A stretch of DNA of 64,000 bases from Enoplosus armatus (taxonomy: Eukaryota; Chordata; Actinopteri; Centrarchiformes; Enoplosidae), in the NCBI RefSeq assembly GCF_043641665.1, contig NC_092188.1, forward strand, positions 13,785,704-13,849,703, given 5' to 3'. The position numbers were made by a program, and so were the translations under genes. This document shows, piece after piece, positions 53,857-64,000 of the stretch. The first letter of the stretch is position 1, and each line of letters begins with the position of its first letter. Under the pieces are notes generated by a model that saw only the letters and a list, made by a program, of their open reading frames with translations, was not told the origin of the DNA and ran no database searches.

Positions 53857-54266
53857 GTGAGTAAAAGTGACTTTCTGAAAACAGGTGTATACATGCAGGA
53901 TACAGTGCCTTTAAAATCATATTGCAGTTACAATAAATAATTTCCAAACTATCTGTAATATACGTGTCAACGCTAACGAACGCTAGCACGCAAGCTAGCG
54001 TGTAATCAAGAGCTAACGTAGGTAGCAGGTTACAGACGCAAACTCAAGGGATTATTTTATTATATACCGTAAAATTACATTTTGTTCAATATGAATACTG
54101 ATAACAGCATCAGTTTGTTGCACCTATGGTTGAATAAAATGTTAAAGTTAAATCTGTGTTTGTAAAGTTTACATGTGAACTTCGGGTTTTTTAGCTGTTA
54201 GCCAACCGGTGAGGATGCACAAATGAACCCTGGTTCACCGCAGCTCTGTTTTGGTTTGTCAGGAGG

Positions 54267-56438
54267 ATGAGCAGCTCAGAGGAGGTGTCCTGGATATCCT
54301 GGTTTTGTGGACTTAGAGGGAATGAGTTCTTCTGTGAGGTTAGTCCCCCCGGATTATTCTTAAACTGGGATTTTAGATTGCAGCCTCAATTTGATTCTAC
54401 CGCTAATTTGCATGTCACAAAAGAAATGACTCATTTCATAGTTTTATATCTACCTTATTGCATCCATAGTTTTTTGGATGCACCCATGAACTTTCAGTGT
54501 TTTTTGTTGTTGTGCTCTGGTCCATAAGAAGCAATGTTTCATCTCAGCTGTATTTTTATGGTTAAAATGACAAATACATGTACTTGGGCTTATACTGTCT
54601 GTGTAACTGCACATTTGCACACCATTATCTGTACTTGTGCTGCTGCAACAACCAAATTTCCCCTCTGCAAATCAATAAAGGCTTATCTCATCTTATCTTA
54701 CATCTCACATTTCTATTGCCCTGAAAGCATACCTGGAGATGGCAATTAAATTTCACACAAGTAATCATTTTGCTAGTTAATAATAATGTGTGCCATTTGG
54801 TGGCCTCACATTAAGTCCTATAGTAAGAGCTGCCTGTTACAGCCACTTCCCTCTGATGTTTGCTACTAATCTGTTCCACCTAAGCACATGAGGCCTTCTC
54901 ACTCAAAAAGCACCTAAGGGTTACACGTGAAAGGAAAAATGCATCAATATAGTAGGAATATTGTTGTAAATGTAGGCATCAATGTGTAACACACTGGTTT
55001 GTCTGATAGGTTAGCACTCACACACAGTCCAGTTCTAATTTTACCTCCTTGCTTTCTTCATTGGCAGCATCTAAGTAATCCCGTTAAGCTCTTATGTAAT
55101 GCTTCCAGATCAGTGTGCTGGAGCAATGTGCTGTTGCAACAGTAATTGATGCCATTAATAGCTATTCGCCGTCTTCAATCATGCATTACAGGTTGATGAA
55201 GACTACATACAGGACAAGTTCAACCTGACGGGTTTGAATGAGCAGGTGCCTCACTATCGCCAGGCTTTGGACATGATTCTTGACCTGGAGCCAGGTGAGA
55301 ATATCAAGAGGGTAGCAGTTCCCACTTGAAATGAAATAAAGCAGAGTCGATGCTTTAACTGCCTACGTCACTTTTAATTTGACAGATGAGGAACTTGAAG
55401 ATAACCCCAATCAGAGCGACTTGATAGAGCAGGCAGCAGAGATGCTCTACGGGCTTATACATGCACGCTACATCCTCACAAACAGAGGCATTGCACAGAT
55501 GGTAGGCTATTACTTAATAATGTCAAGTTCTTACATGTTTTAGGACAAGAATCAACTGTGATTTCTAAATGTATTGTTCTCCGTAGTTGGAAAAGTATCA
55601 ACAAGGGGATTTTGGGTATTGCCCCAGAGTCTATTGTGAAAATCAGCCAATGCTACCTATTGGTAAGTCTGTTTTTTCTTTATACTCACATACCCTCACA
55701 AATTCTCCCTTTATTACGCAAAACCCATGCTGAACCTTGTACCTTTGTCAGTGGCTGTGACGACACGACAATATCGCGTATCTCTTGTCTGATTTAGGGT
55801 TGTCAGACATCCCTGGAGAAGCAATGGTGAAGCTTTATTGCCCAAAGTGCATGGATGTTTACACACCCAAATCCTCCAGACACCACCACACAGACGGAGC
55901 CTATTTTGGGACCGGGTTCCCCCACATGCTGTTCATGGTGCACCCAGAGTATCGCCCAAAGCGACCTGCCAACCAGTTTGTGCCAAGGTATGTTTGATCT
56001 GACGCGATTTATTATTAGTTATTTTTTAACTAGCATTATCGTGTCTTTATTAGTATGTGCTTGTCGACCTAGATATTCGACCTTGCTTAATACTTTTTTG
56101 ATACCAACCAAAATGTGTCTGTAGTAGAGTTTTAAAATATGTCAAGTACCAAAAGTTGGCGTTGAGTACCATCATAATTTAAATCAGTCATTCTAGACTG
56201 TTTGTTTTGGCATCTGTACTGAAACTCAGGTATCGTATTGGCACCGGTGTCAAAACATTTCATTCAATACTCAGCCCTTCATCTCAAATTTTTAAAAAGG
56301 AAGTTGCCAGGGAGTGATTGTCTTTCATGTTCTTTGTTGTTTTTCAGGCTATATGGTTTCAAAATTCACCCAATGGCTTATCAACTCCAACTTCAGGCTG
56401 CATCAAGTTTCAAGAGCCCAGTGAAGACAATTCGCTAG
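54267..56438 (+). CDS. csnk2b: casein kinase 2 regulatory subunit beta
   Basis: Regulatory subunit of the tetrameric serine/threonine kinase CK2; it dimerises through a zinc-binding domain and recruits the alpha subunits. Exons: 54267-54338, 55192-55294, 55386-55501, 55587-55662, 55798-55987 and 56348-56438; 215 residues, identical in length to mammalian CSNK2B. The start [20 protein letters not shown], the acidic loop ([14 protein letters not shown]), the zinc-finger cysteine pairs (CPRVYC and CPKC) and the end [10 protein letters not shown] all match the family. Extremely conserved; no doubt about identity. Confidence 0.98.
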
Positions 56439-59028
56439 AATGAGTGCAGTGGACTCTAAAGACTTTGTTTACTTCTTGTTTGAAGCAATGGACCATAAGA
56501 GTCCCAACGAATACCTGTACAGTTCCCCAAACTCACCTTTGTGTTGATAGACATTTTCTCATTAGTGAAACACTGTTACAGTTTAGCAGGTTTGTTTTTC
56601 TGTGTTAAACATGTAATTATTTCTAAAGGGCCAATCTCCCGATACAGTGTTCAGTTTTAATTGATGTCAGTCCATCTTTTCACATTTTACGGTTGTTTCT
56701 CTGAAACAGAAAAGAAGCTTTAACTCTGATAGTGAAAGCTACAGTGTGCTTGGTGGCCTAATTGCAGGTGATGAATGTAACAGGAAAGGTTACAGGTTTG
56801 CCTTATCAATGATAGTTAATACTTTAGAATGTTAACATTGAATTGCATCAAATCAAATCAATTTTTTTCTGTTAAAATTAAGGAATTTATCTGTACAGCA
56901 GTGTGTAAATGTGGTGCTATTTCCAAGAAACGATGAATACCAAATTAGAGGTAGAAAGTAAGAATTTGTTAAAAATGGACCTGTGCTTGATTTGAATATT
57001 ACGCCGTTCAGTGGCTATGTATGTACTTGATTGTTTAGGCAACTGTAACAGTATTTTCCTGATAATCCTGTATTTGTAGTTTCCTGTTTACATTATGGTA
57101 TTACAATATAGACAGATGTGACAGTCTCAAGAGTTTGGTGTAGAACTTGCAGCAGCAACATCTACTGTGGAACAAGTGAAAAAGCATTAAATATTTATTT
57201 CTTACCAAGATCTCATTCATACTTATGAAGTTGTATGCTTTACACACAGACAGCCCCAACAAAATGCAAAATAATGCATATTTTATTTTTTCATAAAAAC
57301 ACAGGGATAAGTCACAAAGCAACAATATTTTCCATTGTCTAAAAACTATTTTCTTGAAGTGAAATTCTACATTTTCTTCCAGGAGAGGTTTCTGTTGTTT
57401 TCCATGTAGCTACAATACCAATGGCTTCTTTATGGGTTAAAAAAAGTTTGCTAACAAACATGCTACCTAAAAAGGGATTTGTATATATTTTAAGCATGTT
57501 CTCTTCTAAGGAAAAGTACAGGAAACAGCAAGTGAGAGAGCAATCTACTTCGACTATGTGGTAAAAAGGCTTTACAAACTTGGATGATAATATTTAACAT
57601 TGTGACATCTCTAGTGGAAGCCTGGAAACCAGCTTGTGTTGAAACCTCACAGTACATCAAATCATATGAGACAGTTCCTACTTTACAAATAAATTACTGT
57701 ATAGTAGAACATGTAAAAAAAGACAACTTGTGCTCCTATGAGAGAAAAGCCACATATACTGGGACAGCTGCCTTCACCTTTTACATGTGTGTTTACTGTG
57801 ACAGACAAGCTTTGCATTTCTTGACCTCACTTGGCTGAACATAAATGTACATTTAAAGTAGGGATGGATATACATATATGGACATTCCTCATACAATCAT
57901 ATGGAGGTCTGTAGTCTTACAAAGAATATCAAAACCTGAGATAAACAGACCCAAGCTTGTAAAACTTTTCTTATCAACCAAATATATTCAAAGCAATTAT
58001 GACTTCTATGCTACTGAACAAACATAGGGCTGAGGGAAGCACTCCATTGTCATATGTAAATTGTGAAAGGTTTGATAAACTTGGTGGACTACAAGAGGAA
58101 ACGAATAAGAATGATTCAGGGTGTCAGGCAAGACAGGTAAGCAGGTCTTATAATAGAGACCTCAAAATTCAGTAAACAGCACAATGGTAACCTACACTTT
58201 AATGAGCAGATGGATATGAATAACTTAAAAACCTTAAATTTGTACAAATACTATAAAAGCATTACTTCTATAAAATAGAGAAATATTTCAAAATAGATCA
58301 ATTTTTTAATTCAAACTTTACAATAATGTGTAGGCTACTGGTTCTTGGCTGGTTAGGGAAGAAAAGATTTGATGTTTTTGTTTTTGTACCTGAGCAGTGA
58401 ACAAAGCCAAACAAACTGTCCAAATTTGAGCACAGACTATCTTTGTTCACACATTGATGCGAGGTATGTCATTTCATTTAGTTTAAAAATGTCGCTCCTG
58501 AATTAAATAGACAAGTAAACAACAACAAAAAAGTTCCCTTGAATGTAGTCTTAACGTTCCCCTAGCAGCACCAAGGGAATAAATGCTGATAATGGTGTCT
58601 AAACTAGAGAGGAAACAGTGCATTTGTATAAAATCAACAATGTAAAAACCACTAGGTAAAATAAAAGCATTGAAAAGCAAACATAACTGAGATCACTCAA
58701 CTGAAAATGCTGATAACCAATGAAAGTGTATTCACTAAGCTTTTTTAACACCTGGATGAGACAAGCATTTGAAAAGTGGAGCACCGTGCAGCCCTCCTCT
58801 ACCTACAATGAACAGCTCGACTGAAAAAACAAACAAAACAAAAACAAAGAGGATCTACTAAGATTTTTCTACTCAGTTATCCATAATTTTAGGTGTAGAT
58901 TTCAGAGATATTACTTTTTGGATATGTGTGCGCAGATGGAGCTGGTCACTGTGTGTTGAGTGCTGCACTCTGATGAAGGGATGTCGGAAGTGGAGAGTCA
59001 AAAGGAGTAAATGCAGGTGATGATTCTG
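56439..59028. other. convergent 3' UTR region of csnk2b and the protein 4.1 gene
   Basis: AT-rich with no coding exon seen. csnk2b (+) and the protein 4.1 gene (-) end towards each other here, so most of the interval is probably 3' UTR sequence. Open frames at 57101-57325, 57584-57838 and 58483-58784 are not supported. Confidence 0.5.
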
Positions 59029-61002
59029 TTACAATGCTGATGCTCCGCCAACTTTCTCCTGCAAGACAGACAAACATGTGCACTTGTATTAGTCATAACA
59101 TGAATTAGTAAAGTCAAAATGATCCCCTTCCTTTAAGGAATAATTTGGTATTTTGGGAAATGCTCAAATTTTATATATTTATAATATTTCCTGTCTTGCT
59201 GAGAGTTAGATGAGAAGATTGATACAACTATCATGTTTGTCCTTTACTTATGAAGCCGGCTACCAGTCTTTATCCTAAGCTAAGCTAAGTGTCTCCTGGT
59301 TGTAGCTTCATATTAACTGAGATGTATCTGCGAGCGGCATCAATCTTCTCGTCTCTCAGCAAGAAAATAAATCAGGGTATTTCCCAAAATGTCAAACTAT
59401 TTCTTCAATATTCTGTCCATTAGTGTTGTGTGTCATGGGCAGAGGGTTTCTAGCACAGAGGGTTTTATACCTGATCTTGATCAATGTCAGAGTCTGCAGT
59501 TATGACAATTCTCTTCTCCACACGAGTCTCCGAAGATCCACCTTTCACTACCTGGTAGAGGGAAGAAAAACATAATTGAGAGACAAATAAAATAAAATAA
59601 AATAAAATGACAAACCAAGAACACAGATTGTGCTGCGGACCTTTGAGATGTGAGTGGTAGTGGTGGTGACTGTGGTGCCACTGGTGGCCTCTGAGGTAAC
59701 GGTCTTGGAACTGGACACAGTTGTGCCATCTTTGTCGTCTGTCCCGTCATCTGTCACCTGAGATGCCAAAAAGAGATGAGTGAATAATCATTTTTAGATG
59801 ATGTGACTCTGAGCTTCAGCCAGGGAAGGTGCAGTGCTGGCTCATGCTCATTCTGGAGCCCCCTGGCCTGGTCCTCCCAGACCTGCTTGCTCTACAGTGC
59901 TGATATCTCTTCCATGCAAACTGGCTGGCCTATAGCTGAGACAGATCTGGGCTGAGCAGGTGCTGGAGCCCCTACCTTTGGAGACTCATAGATGAAGGTC
60001 TTGGTCGGGACGACAGGGACCTCTGTGGTGGAGATGCCACTGGGTAAGGAGTTGGAGACAGCAGTGATGGTGACTGTCTGGGTCTGCACCAGAGGGGGCT
60101 GTGGATGGGAGCATAGCCCCATGAGTGGCTGTTTAACCAGACACTTCACAGCAACCAGTTTGTTTCACACCATGCATTTCTTTCTAAGCCATTGCCTGTG
60201 TGGATTGATTTTCACCGCAGCAGCCCTTTCTTCTCACCAAATGTGTTTCAATCATGATTTTTTTGGGAACAGCAGAATCACCTAGTTACTTCCCTTCCCA
60301 CCACCGACTACTACAAAAGAAACATAAAGCCACAAGTAGGTTGGAAAGATGATGAAAGCAAAGTCAGTGTGTGACAGAGAAGAATGTGCTAGTGTTACAG
60401 CGACCCATCACCATAGTTGAGAGCTTTGCACACCACTGTGCAACACCTCTGCAGCAACCAGAGATTTACATTTGACTATGATGAGCACAATTCACATCGC
60501 ACTTATTTGTAACGCTGCTGCAAAGGAGTGAGCAAGTGTGGCAGCCTTGAAATCATACAGAGGCCAGAGCAGAGACAGAATCAGCATCACCCTGAGGGGG
60601 TCAGGAGGCTACCTGGAAGCAGCGTATGACCCGTGGACCATCGCTCCTGAAATAGGAAGCTGGGGAAGATCCAACTATCCTCCCAGAGCACTCCGACACC
60701 TTGGGATACGATCCTTCTTCCTCCAGGGTCTCACCCAAAGCTTTGCAGCAGGGGTTGAGGGAGGGAGGCAGCTGCGCCATCTCCACCTCCACGATTGGCA
60801 CCAAGGAGGTCTCAAAAACTACAACCTCTTCTTGATCACGTGACTCCTCCTCAACTGGAGCACCGTGGGCTTCGACACTATCAGGCTCACTCTTGTGGCT
60901 CACAGTGGGACTTGGTATGCCTGAAAAGCCCAAATGACTGCTGGTTTCCTCGTGTGCAGTCTTTGTCTCTGAACCATCGCAAAGGAGACTAACGCACACA
61001 CT
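59029..61002 (-). CDS. protein 4.1 family C-terminal exons (3' end, partial gene)
   Basis: Membrane-skeleton adaptor family (EPB41/EPB41L). Exons on the minus strand: 60613-61002, 59976-60098, 59641-59757, 59471-59551 and 59029-59058, all phase 0. The C-terminal domain is clear: PPLVQTQTVTITAVSN, ISTTEVPVVPTKTFIYESPK, the Thr-rich TTVTTTTTHISK, and VVKGGSSETRVEKRIVITAD followed by SDIDQDQ. The largest exon (acidic, 130 codons) is less certain. After DQDQ the usual family ending (a conserved helix-forming stretch) is replaced by EKVGGASAL and a stop. FERM and spectrin-actin-binding exons were not seen and should lie to the right, beyond the window. Which of the EPB41 paralogues this is remains open; EPB41 itself is a reasonable guess. 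Confidence 0.8.
59131..59408. repeat. MITE-like element with terminal inverted repeats
   Basis: The left end (GGAATAATTTGGTATTTTGG) and the reverse complement of the right end (GAAATAGTTTGACATTTTGG) are similar inverted repeats. The interior has 'cttgctgagagttagatgag', 'ctaccagtctttatcctaag' and 'gctaagctaag'. It is about 280 bases, in the last intron of the protein 4.1 gene. Confidence 0.75.
59585..59609. repeat. AAAAT pentanucleotide microsatellite
   Basis: About five AATAA/AAAAT units in an intron of the protein 4.1 gene. Confidence 0.8.
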
Positions 61003-62268
61003 CTAAAAAAGACACAACATAGTCACTATGTGATGATGGGGAGGTGAAGTATTTCTTGCTGACATGGTATGTATAATAAGTCACAGTTACATAGATTATC
61101 ATGCATGCATGTTACAAATATACAGCTATGTATATAGTGTGTATAGTATCCATTTTTTTGGCTTATAGTTGACCATATGACAAAATGTTTCAACAAAACA
61201 TTACTGCAGACCATATATATCCCTTCATGGCCACAATGTGCCCTTTTCCTAACTGATGACACATGCCACAGTAAGTTACCAAATAAAATGGATACTGAAT
61301 ACAGGTATCGCTCCATATTGTTTACTTCCTCCATGAATATAATTGAGTATGTGTCAGAATGAAATTGAAATTTTTTTTTTTTTGCTTGAATTTTCCACTC
61401 ACACTACAGTCATCAACTAAAAAATAATGAATGAGGAATAATCTGAAACTTAAAAGACAAAATCCAGGGTCCTTGAAAGGAACAAACAATCGTATGAACT
61501 GTATATGGAATGCCTTTTATTCTTTGGTCAAAGTTGATTGTCAAAAAGTCATGCAACAAGGACTCTCTTACAGTTGCTACATACTGCCTTGCCAAATACT
61601 GGTGAAGGACAAAGAGGTTAATAAGTATTACAATTAAGCTGCCTCGAGGTCTCCCATCACAGGAAATACTACGCTGTGACAAAGAATATTGATACATTTT
61701 CAGTAACAAGACGGCCGTTTTCTAGTGCTTACTTCATGTGGGTTCAGGAAAAAAGTATATATGTATCCAAAAATCACATCACAGTGATCAGTTTATCTGA
61801 AGACAATATCCTTATACAAGCGACAATATAAATGTAGCTCAAAATGTGTATAAAAGCAGGCTCAAAGTGATATGGTCAACAATGAAAAACCTCCATGTAA
61901 AAGTCAGTTGTTTGGTAATACTGGCTGATTAAAAGTCCAAAAGGAATCACAGAAAATGCAAAAGAGTAGTGGGTTGATTGTCATTTCCAGTCCTAATCAA
62001 TCTTTGGAGAACAGGTCTGTTTCTGGCTGAAGAAACCAGGTCAACTGTGCTGCAGTGGAAAACAGACGGAACGAAAAGTCTTGTTCCACAGAGGCCAGAA
62101 AAAAAAAAGAAGGGCAGCTTCTGAAGTGGAGCAGAGGATGAGAGATGAAGAATGCTACAGTGACGTTGAAGAGGAGGCAAAGGAAGGAGGAGGAGGAGGA
62201 GGAGAAGAGAAAGCTAGAGATTGATGGGTAGATGGACTAGGTGCGGTCTCCACGGGTCACACTCACAC
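61003..62268. other. intronic or intergenic DNA upstream of protein 4.1 C-terminal exons
   Basis: No convincing exon. A GGA-repeat patch lies near 62165-62210. Confidence 0.45.
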
Positions 62269-62359
62269 CTGTGTGGGATTTCCACAGCGTCGAGACGGCC
62301 CCTCAGCTGCGCTTGGAGTAGAAGTCTAGCAGGGGGCCGCGTGGGAGGCGGATGACAAA
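62269..62359 (-). other. unassigned exon-like segment
   Basis: Minus-strand acceptor CCCCCTCAG then an open segment ending at a possible donor (CACACAG|GTGTGAG). One frame reads FVIRLPRGPLLDFYSKRS then stop; a second frame is open throughout. It could be an alternative exon of the protein 4.1 gene or the last exon of another minus-strand gene. Neither reading is recognised. Confidence 0.3.
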
Positions 62360-64000
62360 CTGAGGGGGAGGAGGAGGAGGAGGAGGAGGGAAGACAGATG
62401 AGAGGGAAGACTTTTTGAAATGTTTGCAATGACTGAAAATGAACTGAACTTGTAAAAGCCAAAGTTGCGCAATAACTGATTATTGAAAATATTAAATTGA
62501 GATGTAATAGCAAGGACTTCAATTGAAAAGAAATGTTTGTTGTCCAGAGCATGGAAATGTTACTGGCACATGCATTTTAACATGCATCTTTATATTTTTC
62601 CATTTGTTTTTGAAAAGACAGAAAGCCATCCACTCTTGTAGTATGTTATTTTAAAAAAAAGATGCATTTTATACATTTTTGAGATGGAACTATTTCACTA
62701 AGCTAAGGTCAATCGAGTCCCTACAGCTGGAATGATCTTGGGCCTTTAGCTTGAGGATGTTAAATTGGTGCAGATGCCCCATTAACTACCCAGCGCAGAG
62801 CTGCATTTGAGCAGTAAATGAAATTTGATCTGGCTGGAGGCTGCTGGGTGGCAACAACGCTATGAACTCAAAACTAATCTGAAGTAACATAAAGGTGTGA
62901 TAGCGGTTCATAATATCAGATCTTATATTTTTAATTAGCCCTGCCGTTTTAGCCCATCAGCACTAGCAGGACCAATTCTGCTGCAAACCAACATTTTGTG
63001 CTGTTAATATGAACGTTTACTTTTCTCACAGCAGAGGCCTACAATGACAAACTGGCTTGCAAAATTGAGCACAAACAGCATGTGTCCACTCCACTAGGCA
63101 AACAACATTTGACCAGTGTCATAATGTTGACTGCTCACATCAAACATTTTGTATATTTGTTCTGATTCATCTCCTCACTACAGACTCTGAGCTGTCAGCT
63201 TTGCTTTGCTTTGATTTCAGTGCAACTCTTATGCATCCTGACAATATGATGTACTTGGAGGCATTTACCTCAGAGTGTAAAAGTGCTTTGTGTCCAAACA
63301 GTTATGTTGCAGTCTCATCGAAAGGCATGCAAAATGAACCTCAGTAGATTGTGTTTCTAGTCCACTGAATAGCTTTCATATAATCTTATCTCAATAAACT
63401 ACAACGTAACTGTTACGACCAGTAATGATACACTTATAGCAGTTTTACACTGGAATTCTGTGATAGTTACGTTATTATTTACTACAGGGTGAGTGGGGCT
63501 TCTGATACAACTGTGAATGAGGCCTTGTCTCTTCATGGAAAAACAACTGAGGCTTGGAGAAAGCAGCAGCCAAAAGAAAGGTAAAAGCAGTGTGAAAAGA
63601 AAGAGCACAAAGCATAAAAAAGTACTAAAAGCAGAAAGAAAACACATCAATGGAGGAGGGACAGAGGAGAGGGGAAAGGATCAATTCTGCTCAGTGTCAG
63701 AACGTGCAAAAACTCATGAAAGAGTCATGCGGTAAACTTTTAACGTCAGGTCCGTCAGTCATGCAATACGAACATGTCGGGGGTTCGAAGGCATCCAATG
63801 CAGATTAGATGAACCAAAGTGAGTTCTCAGAGAGTGGACAACCTGTCCCAAAGATGCCTCGCCCACACCAGTCCTTTAAGTGAACATAAGTACAGACCCT
63901 ATTCAACAAATCCAACTGCATTCTTCATACACATGCATGTGTTGCATACCACATGCCATTGCCTTGAATAGGTCTGTACATGCACACACGATCCATGACA
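62360..64000. other. right end of window, no gene recognised
   Basis: GGA microsatellite near 62366-62390, otherwise AT-rich DNA with short unsupported open frames (for example 63399-63650 and 63517-63735). Probably intron of the protein 4.1 gene. Confidence 0.4.

Noticed and set aside
63775..63800. GGTTCGAA resembling a tRNA T-loop
   Set aside because: No pairing T-stem, acceptor stem or anticodon arm can be folded around it.

Overview
This window is vertebrate nuclear DNA, almost certainly from a ray-finned (teleost, perciform-like) fish. Genes are split into many exons with GT-AG introns, intergenic DNA is AT-rich, and several dispersed repeats of a type common in spiny-rayed fishes occur in introns and spacers. 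The gene set (rxrb, complement C4, tenascin-X-like, cyp21, aif1, csnk2b) is the classic MHC class II/III neighbourhood, so this is a piece of a fish MHC class III-like region. I reassembled the genes by splice-site logic; every fully contained gene gives one continuous reading frame.

Layout, left to right. 1-9110: retinoid X receptor beta on the minus strand, with a 42-nt in-frame microexon in the ligand-binding domain. 10619-12698: a secreted lectin on the plus strand with three C-type lectin domains and a mucin-like stalk. 12.7-17.4 kb: no gene seen. 17468-30659: complete 41-exon complement C4, 1705 residues, with a non-standard thioester motif (GCLEQ). 30.7-34.5 kb: no gene seen. 36100-41167: compact tenascin-X-like gene (one EGF repeat, four FN3 domains, fibrinogen domain) with a repetitive Lys/Ser/Thr-rich N-terminal half. 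41933-45479: steroid 21-hydroxylase (cyp21). 46426-48898 (+) and 49473-51159 (-): two convergent immunoglobulin-superfamily membrane receptors, each with an ITIM-like tyrosine motif; I cannot name either. 51994-53142: aif1. 54267-56438: csnk2b. 59029-61002 (-), possibly continuing rightwards: the 3' end of a protein 4.1 family gene with an unusual C-terminus.

How they fit together. C4, the lectin, the two Ig receptors and aif1 are immune genes. C4, tenascin and cyp21 keep the linkage known from mammalian class III (the RCCX module), but here all three lie on the same strand, whereas mammalian TNXB is opposite to CYP21. Rxrb and csnk2b are housekeeping or regulatory anchors. The least expected items are the C4 thioester variant, the convergent Ig receptor pair, the tenascin architecture and the three-domain lectin.
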